DNA from: an uncultured Oscillospiraceae bacterium
Lineage (GTDB): Bacteria; Bacillota; Clostridia; Oscillospirales; Ruminococcaceae
Direction of reading: 5' to 3'
Length of the DNA stretch: 62,038 nt
NCBI GenBank assembly: GCA_904396495.1
Contig: CAJFOJ010000017.1
Location: forward strand, 1 to 62,038
Position 1 is the stretch's first letter. Each line of letters opens with the position of its first letter. The translations under genes and the position numbers were made by a program. Below, piece by piece: positions 26,210 through 34,829 of this stretch. The notes under the pieces were generated by a model that saw only the letters and a list, made by a program, of their open reading frames with translations, made no database searches and had not been told where the DNA came from.

Positions 26210-26941
26210 TTACCCTTTCAAAATACTCTCACACAGAGCTAGCTCCTCCGGGGTGTTGACACCCAAAATCTCGGTATCATCGTGGGTGGTGTAGGTGCCG
26301 ATTTTGTAGCCCTTCCCCATCATGATGGAAGGTACGTCGGTGAGATAATACTCGCCTTGGGCGTTGTTGCTTTTAAGCTCTTTGAGGCAGTCAAACATTT
26401 TCTTGCTGTCGAACACATAGATTCCAACATTTAATTCGTTGATCTTCTTCTGCTCCGGCGTGCAGTCCTTATCCTCGACAACGCCGACAAAATCGCCCTT
26501 TTCATCCCGGATAATCCTGCCGTAAGCGAGTCCTCTATTGGAAACGCCGGTCAAAATAGTGCAGTCGTTTCCCTGCTCTTTATGGATTGCGATCAGGTTC
26601 TCATAGGTCTCTTTTTTGAACATGGGCATGTCGCCGTAGCAGACCAAAACCGGTCCGTCGTAATCCTTTAATGCCTCGTGGGCGCAATTGACCGCGTGAC
26701 CAGTGCCCAGTTGCTCATCCTGTACCGCAAAGGTGTACCCGTCTTGAAAGGCGTCAAAAACCATTTCCTTTTTGTATCCTGCGACAATGACAATGTCCTT
26801 TTTATCCGGAATAAAACTCAAGTTGTCAACCACATAGCGGAGCAAAGGCCTGCCGTTTGCCTCTCTTAAGACTTTGGGGGCGTTAAATTTCTCGGATAAC
26901 AGTCTTTTTCCTTTGCCAGCTGCTAGAATAATCGCTTTCAT
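26210..26941 (-). CDS. NTP transferase (GlmU N-terminal-type nucleotidyltransferase)
   Basis: A 243-residue sugar-1-phosphate nucleotidyltransferase lacking the acetyltransferase half of GlmU. It has the pyrophosphorylase signature LAAGKGKRL, QDEQLGTGHAV and CYGDMP with the metal-binding Asp. It probably makes a UDP- or other NDP-sugar from a sugar 1-phosphate. It lies 24 bp after the sugar kinase gene, whose product would be its substrate. AGGAGG lies upstream of the ATG. Substrate identity is unknown. Confidence 0.88.
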   Translation of the reverse strand: MKAIILAAGKGKRLLSEKFNAPKVLREANGRPLLRYVVDNLSFIPDKKDIVIVAGYKKEMVFDAFQDGYTFAVQDEQLGTGHAVNCAHEALKDYDGPVLVCYGDMPMFKKETYENLIAIHKEQGNDCTILTGVSNRGLAYGRIIRDEKGDFVGVVEDKDCTPEQKKINELNVGIYVFDSKKMFDCLKELKSNNAQGEYYLTDVPSIMMGKGYKIGTYTTHDDTEILGVNTPEELALCESILKG

Positions 26942-26965
26942 TACGATTTCCTCCTAAAAATTTGA

Positions 26966-28078
26966 TTAGCAATCGGTAATGGTGAGGCCCTTGTCCTGTT
27001 TGAGCACCATGGCGGGATACCCCATGTCGTTGACCGCTTTGACAATTTGCTCGGCTTTACCTACAGGGGCATAGCAGTACATGCAGCCGCCTCCGCCGGA
27101 GCCGTTGAATTTTCCGCCGTAAGCGCCGTTTTGGATAGCAGTTTCCAGCACCTTATCAATGATGGGAGTGGAAATCTGAAGGCCATCCCGAAGATTTTTA
27201 TGCTGACGGTTTAAAAGCTCGCCTAATTTTACATCGTCCACATTCCCTGAGGAGAGCATCTCAAGCGCTTCCCGTTGGATGCGGTAATTGTCGATATTGG
27301 CGCGGATCTTCCGCTGATGGAGCTCATCCAGGGTGTCCACGTATTTCTCAAGCTCAGGATGCTCGTAAAAGTCCCGGATGGAACGGATGCCGTACTGACT
27401 AAGCTCTTTCAATCCCTCCAAGGTGGGGTATTTGGAATCGCCCAGCACCTTAATGGTGTCCTTCTGCTGGAGGGAATCAAAAAGGATAAAACAGCCTTTC
27501 AAATCCACGTCCAGTTTTTCCGGGACAACGCCATTGGAGAAGTCGATATGCACAAGTCCCCCCAAAGCGGAGGCGTACTGATCCATCATGCCGCCGGGCT
27601 CGTGAAATTCCTCCACTTCCGCTTTCCAGGCAAGCTTCGCCATCAGCTTCGGGTCACTGGCCCGATCGCGGTCGCAGAGAGCCGCCAAGGTCGTGGTCAA
27701 AACCAACACCATAGTGGTAGATGAGCACATGCCTTTCCCAATGGGAATTTCAGAATCCATGGTCACATCGGCACCCACTAGAGGAAATCCCTCTTTTTTC
27801 AGCACATTGACAATGGATTTAAAGTAATCCCGATTGTTCTCGTATTTGAGCTCATGACTCATATCGATGATACATTCTTCGTATTTGTTTTCGGTGTTTT
27901 TGGCACCGAGTTCGCTGATGGATTTGTCGCGTATCTTGATATGTAGCAACATATCATCCCGCTTTTCTGCTTTCGTGGAAAAGCGCAGATTGATGCCGGA
28001 CGCGATCACTTCCAAACCGAGGTAATCCTGGTGTTCACCAAACAGGCAAATTCTACTGGGGGTCGAAACTTTCAGCAT
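26966..28078 (-). CDS. GHMP-family sugar kinase (galactokinase-like)
   Basis: A 370-residue kinase expected to phosphorylate a free sugar, probably at C1. GHMP motifs in order are ICLFGEHQDY, IPIGKGMCSSTTM (ATP loop) and FNGSGGGGCMYC. It also has the GGMMDQYASALGGLVHID block seen in anomeric kinases. Galactokinase proper usually has a different N-terminal signature, so the sugar may be another hexose, hexosamine or uronic acid. ATG 28078 follows GGAGG by 7 nt. First gene of the operon; a TATAAT at 28156-28151 could be its -10, without a good -35. Confidence 0.85.
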   Translation of the reverse strand: MLKVSTPSRICLFGEHQDYLGLEVIASGINLRFSTKAEKRDDMLLHIKIRDKSISELGAKNTENKYEECIIDMSHELKYENNRDYFKSIVNVLKKEGFPLVGADVTMDSEIPIGKGMCSSTTMVLVLTTTLAALCDRDRASDPKLMAKLAWKAEVEEFHEPGGMMDQYASALGGLVHIDFSNGVVPEKLDVDLKGCFILFDSLQQKDTIKVLGDSKYPTLEGLKELSQYGIRSIRDFYEHPELEKYVDTLDELHQRKIRANIDNYRIQREALEMLSSGNVDDVKLGELLNRQHKNLRDGLQISTPIIDKVLETAIQNGAYGGKFNGSGGGGCMYCYAPVGKAEQIVKAVNDMGYPAMVLKQDKGLTITDC

Positions 28079-28105
28079 GTCATAGCCTCCATAGATCATA
28101 ATCAC

Positions 28106-28427
28106 ATTGAATCAGAGGTACACTGTATCTCTCATTTATTTTCTTGCTTTATTATAATCCCATTACGCCAAACTGTGTTTAGTTTATATTCGACACTATT
28201 CAGGTGTTATAACGAATATCACAAAAGGAATTGATCTGCGATATACGGCTTTTCACAGGCTTTTATGGGAACAGACGATGAATTTGCGCAACTACAGGGA
28301 CGACAGTAACAAATTCCCACTTACCTACACAAGCGGGATAAAAGCGCCTCTGGCGCTTAGCAAACAGCTTTGCTGTTTGCTAGTGAGGTTATTATACCAT
28401 ACCCAAACTGCCTATGCAAACAAAAAA
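28106..28427. other. gene-free stretch with twin hairpins
   Basis: No credible gene in about 320 bp. It holds the probable leader of the sugar-kinase operon and, at 28342-28381, two perfect hairpins back to back: AAGCGCC/GGCGCTT and AGCAAACAGC/GCTGTTTGCT. Neither is followed by a T-run. Confidence 0.6.
28342..28381. repeat. back-to-back hairpin pair
   Basis: A 7-bp stem with TCT loop directly abuts a 10-bp stem with TTT loop. Compact tandem palindromes without a T-tract look like an extragenic repeat unit more than a terminator. No second copy is seen in this window. Confidence 0.5.
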
Positions 28428-28453
28428 CCCGGCCAGATCATGTTCCGGTCGGG
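28422..28453 (-). terminator. terminator of nrdG
   Basis: CCCGACC pairs with GGCCGGG (one wobble), followed by TTTTTTG on the minus strand, 10 bp past the nrdG stop. Confidence 0.88.
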
Positions 28454-28462
28454 CTGTTCCCT

Positions 28463-29011
28463 TTATCGATAGCGTTCCCGGGCGGGTTTTTCGATCTCCG
28501 CTGCCAACACCACTTCCCCCTTGCGCCGGGTTTTTTTCATGTCAATGTACCGTTGATTACGGCTTCCCCGGTATTTTAGGGTCAAATCCCGCTGAGCCAG
28601 GATAAATGGACCGTCTACTAAATAGTCGCAGACCTCCAAAAGGTCAGCGATCCCCTGATCTTCTTCGGCCATCTGCTGGAGTTGCTCTAAGGTGTAGCCG
28701 GAGTAACTCATGATGTTGAGCTTCATTCCCCTGATGGCTTTGATTTTCCGGCCAAGCGCCGCAAAAGCCTCGGCCTGGCAAAAAGGTTCCCCCCCGCTGA
28801 AGGTCACTCCCTGAAGCAGAGGATTTTTCTTGATTTCTGTGACGATTTTCTCGATGTCGATGTCATATCCACCCGCAAAATCGTGGGTCTGTGGGTTATG
28901 ACAGCCAGGGCAGTGATGGGGGCATCCCTGGCAGAATATCACAAATCTAAGCCCCTTGCCGTCGACAATGGATTCCCGAACCACACCGGCAATCCGCAGC
29001 GTTTCACCCAT
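28463..29011 (-). CDS. nrdG: anaerobic ribonucleotide reductase-activating protein
   Basis: A 182-residue radical SAM enzyme that creates the glycyl radical on NrdD. The cluster motif is C30-x3-C34-x2-C37 (GCPHHCPGCHNP), and the SAM-binding GGE is in VTFSGGEPF. It lies downstream of nrdD but behind that gene's terminator, with its own promoter at 29128-29100, so the two can be expressed separately. Confidence 0.95.
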   Translation of the reverse strand: MGETLRIAGVVRESIVDGKGLRFVIFCQGCPHHCPGCHNPQTHDFAGGYDIDIEKIVTEIKKNPLLQGVTFSGGEPFCQAEAFAALGRKIKAIRGMKLNIMSYSGYTLEQLQQMAEEDQGIADLLEVCDYLVDGPFILAQRDLTLKYRGSRNQRYIDMKKTRRKGEVVLAAEIEKPARERYR

Positions 29012-29099
29012 CCTTAACCCCCCGTTTCTATTGGTATTTCCTTTTTTTTTATTGAAAATTCAGATCATTTCATAAACAAAGAAGCAAAGCGCTCCCATC

Positions 29100-29128
29100 A
29101 TTATAAGGGAAAACATTCAAAATGGCAA
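29100..29128 (-). promoter_or_regulatory. promoter of nrdG
   Basis: TTGCCA (29128-29123), 17-bp spacer, TATAAT (29105-29100), about 90 bp before the start. No NrdR-box pair was seen here. Confidence 0.75.
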
Positions 29129-29153
29129 GGGCCGTTTTCCCCACCCGCCAGAC

Positions 29154-29190
29154 AAAAACCTAACCTTTCCGGCGGAAAAGTTAGGTTTTT
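29154..29190 (-). terminator. terminator of nrdD
   Basis: Stem AAAAACCTAAC... / ...GTTAGGTTTTT with a GC loop and one mismatch, followed by T residues on the minus strand. Confidence 0.88.
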
Positions 29191-29226
29191 GATGTAAATT
29201 TTCTTTATTTTGGAGCGAAATCCTCT

Positions 29227-31575
29227 TTAAATGGCTTCCATGGAATCGGCAGTGTTCACCGAATGTTTAACTCTGTCTTCTACCTCAGCGCGCTTTGCAC
29301 CGTTAAAGCGATCCAAAGTACCAACTAAGTAACCGGTGATGCGCCTAATCCGCTCAAACCCCACATCGCCCTCGTCCTCTTTCCGGTGGCATTTTGGGCA
29401 TTCATTGTCGATGATGCCGGTGTAGCCGCAGACCGGATCCCGGTCGACGGGATGGTTGATGGAACCATAACCGATGCCGCACTCTTTCATATAGCGGACG
29501 ACCTGCTCAAAAGCCTCCAAGTTTTCACAGGGGTCGCCGTCCAGCTCCACATAGGAAATATGGCCGCCATTTGTAAGGGCGTGGTAAGGTGCTTCGATTT
29601 TGATCTTCTGGAAGGCGGAACAGGGATAGTACACCGGAACATGGAAGGAGTTAGTGTAATACTCCCGGTCGGTGACACCGGGGATGACACCGTAAATTTT
29701 TTTGTCAATGCGGACAAAGCGGCCGGATAAGCCTTCTGCCGGGGTTGCGATCAGCGAGAAGTTCATGCCGTATTCCTCGGTGGCCTCGTCCATCCGTTTG
29801 CGCATGTAGCCCACGATCTCCAGCCCCAGGTTCTGGGCCTCCTCTGATTCACCGTGGTGCTTGCCGATCAACGCCTTGAGGCACTCCGCCAACCCGATAA
29901 AGCCCATGGTCAGCGTGCCCTGTTTGAGCACTTCGCCCACCGTGTCGTCCGGGCCCAGCTGATCGGAACCCGCCCAGACTCCCTGCCCCATGAGGAAGGG
30001 GTAGTTGCGGACCTTTTTGCCAGCCTGGATGCGGTAGCGGGCCAGTAGCTGGTCGATGACCAGGTCCACAATCTTGCCCAGGGACTCAAAGAAAGCGTCC
30101 ACATTGCCGTTTGCCTTGATGGCTAGGCGGGGCAGGTTCACCGATGTAAAGCTCAAGTTGCCCCTACCGGTGACCACCTCGTTGTCCGGGAAACAGGAGT
30201 TGCCGATTACCCTAGTGCGGCAGCCCATGTATGCGCATTCGGTTTCCGGGTGGCCTTCTTTATAGTATTGCAGGTTAAAGGGTGCATCGATAAAGGAGAA
30301 GTTGGGGAAGAGCCGTTTGGCCGACACTTCGATGGCCAGTTTAAACAAGTCGTAGTTGGGGTCGCCGGGATTGTAGTTGACCCCCTCCTTCACCTTGAAG
30401 ATGTGGATGGGGAAAATAGGAGTCTCGCCGTTTCCAAGGCCCGCTTTGGTGGCCAAGAGGATGTTTCTCGTCACCATCCGGCCTTCGGGGGAAGTATCGG
30501 TCCCGTAGTTTAGGGAACTAAACGGCACCTGGGCCCCTGCGCGGGAATGCATAGTGTTCAAGTTATGTACAAGGGCTTCCATCGCCTGATAGGTGGAGCG
30601 GTCGGTCTCGCGACTTGCCTCTTTGAAAGCGAATTTCTGCACGTGTTCCGCTGTTTTTTCGTCGAGGCCCAAAGAGAGAAGTTTTTCCTTCTCCGCTTCG
30701 GCGTAACCATTATTGAAGGCCAAAACCGGCTTCAAATCCTTCTCCTCGAAGATTTTATCTGCGATGCTGCGGGCGGTTTCCTCGCCGTTTTCAAAGCCGC
30801 AGAGCAGCTCCAGCGCTTTTCCAACATTGACCCGGTACCTTCTAGCGAAGGTCTTGCGGACGCCGTCAGCCAAATAATAATCGAAGTTCGGGATGCTCTG
30901 CCCACCGTGCTGATCGTTTTGGTTTGCCTGGATGGCAATGCAGGCTAAGGCCGAATAGCTGGAAATATCGTTGGGTTCCCGCAAAAAGCCGTGGCCGGTA
31001 GAAAAGCCGTTGTGGAACAACTTTTGCAAATCGATCTGGCAGCAGGTAGTAGTCAGCGTCAGGAAATCCAGGTCGTGGATGTGGATGTCGCCGCTGGTGT
31101 GGGCCTTGGCGTGGACTGGGTCGAGAACATACATCTCGTAAAACTGCTTGGCGCCCTCGGAGCCATATTTTAACATGGAGCCCATGGCGGTGTCGCCGTC
31201 GATGTTGGCGTTTTCCCGTTTGAGATCCACTTCCTCTGCCGATTTAAAGGTGAGATCCTCGTAAATCTTCATCAGCTTGGTGTTCATCTCGCGGACACGG
31301 GTGCGCTCCGCCCGGTATAGGATGAAGTCTTTAGCCGTTCTGGCGTGACCTTTTTCCACTAACACCTTTTCCACCGCGTCCTGAATAAACTCCACAGTGG
31401 GCACCTTGTCGGGGCAATTCGCCTCCACATAATCGGCTACTTCCTGAGCGAGGGAAAAAGCGGTGTCATAGTCCTTGCCGCCGCTGGCCTGTGCCGCCTT
31501 AAAAATGGCGTTGGCAATTTTTTCAATGTTGAAAGCCACTTCCCTGCCGTCGCGTTTTTTGATTTTTGTAATCAT
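29227..31575 (-). CDS. nrdD: anaerobic ribonucleoside-triphosphate reductase
   Basis: A 782-residue class III reductase making deoxyribonucleotides with a glycyl radical. The N-terminal ATP-cone (about 1-95) starts ITKIKKRDGREVAFN. The catalytic core has HIHDLDFLT and MGCRTRV. The C-terminal Zn site has Cys pairs CGYTGIIDNECPKC, and the glycyl-radical motif is RRITGYLVGT. It is controlled by a paired NrdR-box operator at 31672-31718 placed over its promoter. Confidence 0.97.
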   Translation of the reverse strand: MITKIKKRDGREVAFNIEKIANAIFKAAQASGGKDYDTAFSLAQEVADYVEANCPDKVPTVEFIQDAVEKVLVEKGHARTAKDFILYRAERTRVREMNTKLMKIYEDLTFKSAEEVDLKRENANIDGDTAMGSMLKYGSEGAKQFYEMYVLDPVHAKAHTSGDIHIHDLDFLTLTTTCCQIDLQKLFHNGFSTGHGFLREPNDISSYSALACIAIQANQNDQHGGQSIPNFDYYLADGVRKTFARRYRVNVGKALELLCGFENGEETARSIADKIFEEKDLKPVLAFNNGYAEAEKEKLLSLGLDEKTAEHVQKFAFKEASRETDRSTYQAMEALVHNLNTMHSRAGAQVPFSSLNYGTDTSPEGRMVTRNILLATKAGLGNGETPIFPIHIFKVKEGVNYNPGDPNYDLFKLAIEVSAKRLFPNFSFIDAPFNLQYYKEGHPETECAYMGCRTRVIGNSCFPDNEVVTGRGNLSFTSVNLPRLAIKANGNVDAFFESLGKIVDLVIDQLLARYRIQAGKKVRNYPFLMGQGVWAGSDQLGPDDTVGEVLKQGTLTMGFIGLAECLKALIGKHHGESEEAQNLGLEIVGYMRKRMDEATEEYGMNFSLIATPAEGLSGRFVRIDKKIYGVIPGVTDREYYTNSFHVPVYYPCSAFQKIKIEAPYHALTNGGHISYVELDGDPCENLEAFEQVVRYMKECGIGYGSINHPVDRDPVCGYTGIIDNECPKCHRKEDEGDVGFERIRRITGYLVGTLDRFNGAKRAEVEDRVKHSVNTADSMEAI

Positions 31576-31671
31576 GGTGGTCCATCCCTTCTATGCAGTC
31601 TACGAAGCTTTTGGATACCCTACCCCGGTTCCTATCTTTGCTCATTCTAATACAGAGAGTATTTTATAAAA

Positions 31672-31718
31672 CCACAATATATAGTGTATCTTTGCTCGTC
31701 TTGCACTATTATATAGCA
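31672..31718 (-). promoter_or_regulatory. paired NrdR-box operator of nrdD
   Basis: Box 1 is CCACAATATATAGTGT (31672-31687), nearly the ACACwATATATwGTGT consensus. Box 2 is GCACTATTATATAGCA (31703-31718), more degenerate. Their centres are 31 bp apart, three helical turns, as is typical for NrdR. Box 2 covers the -10 of the nrdD promoter and box 1 lies just past the start point, so NrdR with ATP/dATP should repress. The nrdR gene is not in this window. Confidence 0.85.
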
Positions 31719-31736
31719 TATTTTGGGTTCTGTCAA
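31708..31736 (-). promoter_or_regulatory. sigma-A promoter of nrdD
   Basis: TTGACA (31736-31731), 17-bp spacer, TATAAT (31713-31708). The -10 lies inside NrdR box 2. Confidence 0.88.
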
Positions 31737-32032
31737 TAGCTTTTTATACTTATTTTGTAGATTTTAACATTAGCTACCTTGCACAAATGAAAAGATTAGA
31801 TTTTAGAGAGAATTAAATTTTTAAGTCAAATAAAAGCCATTTTGTATTTTCCGAGAATACAAAATTTGATACTTGTATCTCAAAATGGATTTCGCCGCAA
31901 AAAACATCAAGGAAATTTCTAAATACAAAAATTCGACAGTTTTTTGTATTTATTGCTATATTTTAAATCCATTGTTCTTCTAATTTTTCTGCAAATAATA
32001 TGTATAAACTTCTTTTAATTTTTAAAATATTG
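31737..32032 (+). other. AT-rich intergenic region with operator-like inverted repeats
   Basis: No gene in this region between nrdD and murA. It contains two perfect inverted repeats sharing an ATACAAAA half-site: 31839-31848 with 31856-31865, and 31921-31931 with 31941-31951. They lie about 170 and 85 bp before the murA promoter. A regulator-binding function is inference. Confidence 0.6.
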
Positions 32033-32041
32033 TGGTATACT
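32033..32041 (+). promoter_or_regulatory. extended -10 promoter of murA
   Basis: TGGTATACT is an extended -10 element about 33 bp before the start; the -35 (TTTTAA at 32013) is poor, as is usual with extended -10 promoters. Confidence 0.6.
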
Positions 32042-32073
32042 ATGAATGTTAAAAATGAAAAAGGGGTGTCGCT

Positions 32074-33360
32074 TTGGAAAAGTATGTGATAAAAGGTGGC
32101 AATAAACTCCAGGGTGAAGTGACTGTCAGTGGTGCGAAAAACGCCGCCGTAGCTATCCTTCCCGCCGCCATTCTTTCCGACGAACCGTGTATTATAGAAA
32201 ACGTTCCCAATATCAGCGATATTGATTGTACAATAAAGATTTTAACCCAGATGGGTGTCCAAGTAAAGATCATCAACAAATCCACCCTTTCCATTGACCC
32301 AAGGCATATCGTCAATCCCACTGTGCCCTACGACCTGACAAAAAATATGCGCGCTTCTTATTATTTTCTCGGCGCATTGCTGGGAAAAGCGGGAAGCGCA
32401 CGGGTTTCCATGCCCGGAGGATGCGATTTGGGGGCCCGTCCCATAGACCAGCACCTGAAGGGATTTGCCTCTTTGGGCGCAGAAGGGGCCGTCGATCACG
32501 GCATGGTGCACCTGAATGCCAAAACCGGACTAAAGGGCGCCCATATCTATTTTGATATCGTCACGGTGGGTGCCACCATCAATGTCATGCTGGCCGCCGT
32601 CAAAGCGGAGGGGCTCACCATCATTGAAAACGCCGCAAAAGAACCCCATATCGTCGATTTGGCCAACTTCTTAAACTCGATGGGGGCCGACATCATGGGC
32701 GCGGGAACCGACGTCATTAAAATCAAAGGCGTCAAGCACCTTCACGGCACCCAGTATTCTATTATTCCCGATCAGATTGAGGCCGGCACCTTTATGGTCA
32801 TGGCCGCCGCCACCAATGGGAATATTCTCATTAAAAACGTCATTCCAAAGCACTTGGAATCTATTACCGTAAAGCTCCAAAAAATTGGGGCAATCGTGGA
32901 AGAATACGACGACAGCATCCGGGTGATCGGTACCGGGAAGCTGGAAAAAACCAGCGTCAAGACCCTTCCCCATCCAGGTTTTCCCACCGACATGCAGCCC
33001 CAGATTACAACCCTTCTAACCTTGGCCAAGGGGACCAGCATCGTCACCGAAGGCATCTGGGACAACCGATTTAAATATGTGGACGAACTTCGCCGAATGG
33101 GCGCTGACATTTCGGTAGACGGCAAAGTCGCCGTCATCGAGGGCACCGGCCACCTGATGGGAGCACCGGTAAAGGCCACCGACCTGCGGGCAGGTGTCGC
33201 CATGATTATCGCGGGGCTCGCTGCCTCCGGCATCACTGAAATTGAAGACATCCATCACATTGAACGGGGATATGAGGACATCGAACTCAAACTGCGGGCC
33301 TTGGGGGCAGATATCAAAAAAATCCACTGCCCGGAAAATCAAATGCCCTTAGCCCTCTAG
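32074..33360 (+). CDS. murA: UDP-N-acetylglucosamine 1-carboxyvinyltransferase
   Basis: First committed step of peptidoglycan synthesis: transfers enolpyruvate from PEP to UDP-GlcNAc. At 428 residues it has the usual length, with GGNKLQGEVTVSGAKNAA at the N-terminus and the catalytic-Cys loop PGGCDLGARPID, so the fosfomycin-target cysteine is retained. It starts at TTG with AAGGGGTG upstream and ends before a strong terminator, so it is monocistronic. Confidence 0.96.
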   Translation: MEKYVIKGGNKLQGEVTVSGAKNAAVAILPAAILSDEPCIIENVPNISDIDCTIKILTQMGVQVKIINKSTLSIDPRHIVNPTVPYDLTKNMRASYYFLGALLGKAGSARVSMPGGCDLGARPIDQHLKGFASLGAEGAVDHGMVHLNAKTGLKGAHIYFDIVTVGATINVMLAAVKAEGLTIIENAAKEPHIVDLANFLNSMGADIMGAGTDVIKIKGVKHLHGTQYSIIPDQIEAGTFMVMAAATNGNILIKNVIPKHLESITVKLQKIGAIVEEYDDSIRVIGTGKLEKTSVKTLPHPGFPTDMQPQITTLLTLAKGTSIVTEGIWDNRFKYVDELRRMGADISVDGKVAVIEGTGHLMGAPVKATDLRAGVAMIIAGLAASGITEIEDIHHIERGYEDIELKLRALGADIKKIHCPENQMPLAL

Positions 33361-33374
33361 TGTAGAAAATATCA

Positions 33375-33403
33375 GGTTGGAGAATCTTCTCCAACCTTTT
33401 ATT
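33375..33403 (+). terminator. terminator of murA
   Basis: Perfect 10-bp stem GGTTGGAGAA / TTCTCCAACC with a two-base loop, followed by TTTTATTT. Confidence 0.9.
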
Positions 33404-33511
33404 TGTGGAGGGACACCCTTTGCGGATTTGACCCTCAAATTTGTCTGCCAAGAAGTCAATAAAATTTGCCTTTTTGTAAAATACCGAAACGTTTTGAAAG
33501 GAGGGAATGCC

Positions 33512-34306
33512 TTGACTTACTTTTATAATCTCTGCAGCTCCAGCAGCGGAAACGCCACCTATTTGGGAAGCCTCACCAGCGGAATCCTATTCGACGCCGG
33601 CATCGGCATCCGCAACTACGCAAAAAGCATGCATTGTGCCGGGCTTCCCCCCTCCGCCGTCAAAGCGGTATTCATCACTCACGAGCACAGTGACCACGTA
33701 AAGGGCCTAGATGTGATTTCCACCCGCCACAACCTGCCGGTATACGGCTCAGAGGGCACCATCCAAAGCCTTCTGGAACAGGGACATTTAGGCAACGGGC
33801 AGGAAATACATATCATCGACCAGCCCACCGAGGTAGAGGGTTATCTCGTCACTCCCTTCCACACCTCCCACGACAGCCGGGAGAGCTTGGGGTTCCGGGT
33901 TGAGACACCCTCCCATGAGCAGATTGGCATCTGCACCGACTTGGGCTTTGTCAGCGACGAAGTGCTCGACGCCCTCATAGGCTGCGATTTCGTCATGCTG
34001 GAGTCTAACTACGACGAAAGCATGCTCTTATACGGGCCCTATCCCTTCTTTTTAAAAAGAAGGATTGCATCAGAAAAGGGGCACCTCTCCAACGAGCAGT
34101 GCGCCGAGGCCATTGAGCGGCTCATTCAAGGCAATACCAGAAGGTTTGCCTTGGCCCACCTGAGCGAGCACAACAACCGGCCGGAAGTGGCCTTCGCCCA
34201 CTCGAAAAACTATCTCAACCAAAAGGAAATGATGCTGGGGCGGGATTATCTCATCGACGTGCTGGCCAAAGTAAACGACGGAAGGATGATCGAAATCTCA
34301 TGCTGA
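33512..34306 (+). CDS. MBL-fold metallo-hydrolase, YycJ/WalJ-like
   Basis: A 264-residue metallo-beta-lactamase-fold hydrolase. The metal motif is FITHEHSDHVKGL, with FHTSHDS and LESNYDE downstream as in YycJ, a putative exonuclease linked to the WalRK region in Bacillus. The start is TTG 33512, with GGAGGG 6 nt upstream; the nearby ATG is out of frame. It overlaps rlmH by 7 bp, an order also found in Bacillus (yycJ near rlmH). Confidence 0.9.
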   Translation: MTYFYNLCSSSSGNATYLGSLTSGILFDAGIGIRNYAKSMHCAGLPPSAVKAVFITHEHSDHVKGLDVISTRHNLPVYGSEGTIQSLLEQGHLGNGQEIHIIDQPTEVEGYLVTPFHTSHDSRESLGFRVETPSHEQIGICTDLGFVSDEVLDALIGCDFVMLESNYDESMLLYGPYPFFLKRRIASEKGHLSNEQCAEAIERLIQGNTRRFALAHLSEHNNRPEVAFAHSKNYLNQKEMMLGRDYLIDVLAKVNDGRMIEISC

Positions 34307-34782
34307 CCGTCACTTTGATCTGCATTGGAAAACTCAAGGAAAAATACCTGCGGGACGCCTGCGCGGAATACCAAAAGCGGCTGGGCGGCTTCTGCAAGCT
34401 CAACATCGTCGAACTAGGTGAATATAAACTTTCCGATAATCCGTCGGAAAGCGAAATCAAACGATGTATTGAAAAAGAAGGAGCGTCCATTCTTGCAAAG
34501 CTCCCCAAAGACAGCTTTGTCGTCCCTCTGTGCATCGAAGGGAAGCAGTATTCCTCCCCTGCCTTTGCTCGGGAGATGGAAAAAATTTCTCTTTCGGGTC
34601 AAAGCGGTATTACCTTTGTCATCGGCGGGTCTTACGGCCTCAGCGACGAGGTGAAAACTATAGGGAAAATCAAACTCTCCATGTCAGAGATGACCTTTCC
34701 CCATCAGTTGGCCCGGGTGATGCTGTTGGAACAGGTCTACCGCTGCTTTCAAATCAATTCTAACGGAAAATACCACAAATAA
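34300..34782 (+). CDS. rlmH: 23S rRNA pseudouridine(1915) N3-methyltransferase
   Basis: A 160-residue SPOUT methyltransferase modifying helix 69 of 23S rRNA. It has ICIGKLKEKY at the N-terminus, FVIGGSYGLSDEV in the knotted SAM site, and the C-terminal MTFPHQLARVMLLEQVYRC signature, ending KYHK. The start overlaps the end of the MBL hydrolase. Confidence 0.97.
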   Translation: MLTVTLICIGKLKEKYLRDACAEYQKRLGGFCKLNIVELGEYKLSDNPSESEIKRCIEKEGASILAKLPKDSFVVPLCIEGKQYSSPAFAREMEKISLSGQSGITFVIGGSYGLSDEVKTIGKIKLSMSEMTFPHQLARVMLLEQVYRCFQINSNGKYHK

Positions 34783-34829
34783 GGATTCCCAACCACTGCG
34801 GGAACAGGATATTTTAGGAGGCTTTTCAT

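Noticed and set aside
28278..28605. Small plus-strand open frames opposite the nrdG end
   Set aside because: They cross the twin hairpins and the nrdG terminator and lack ribosome sites.
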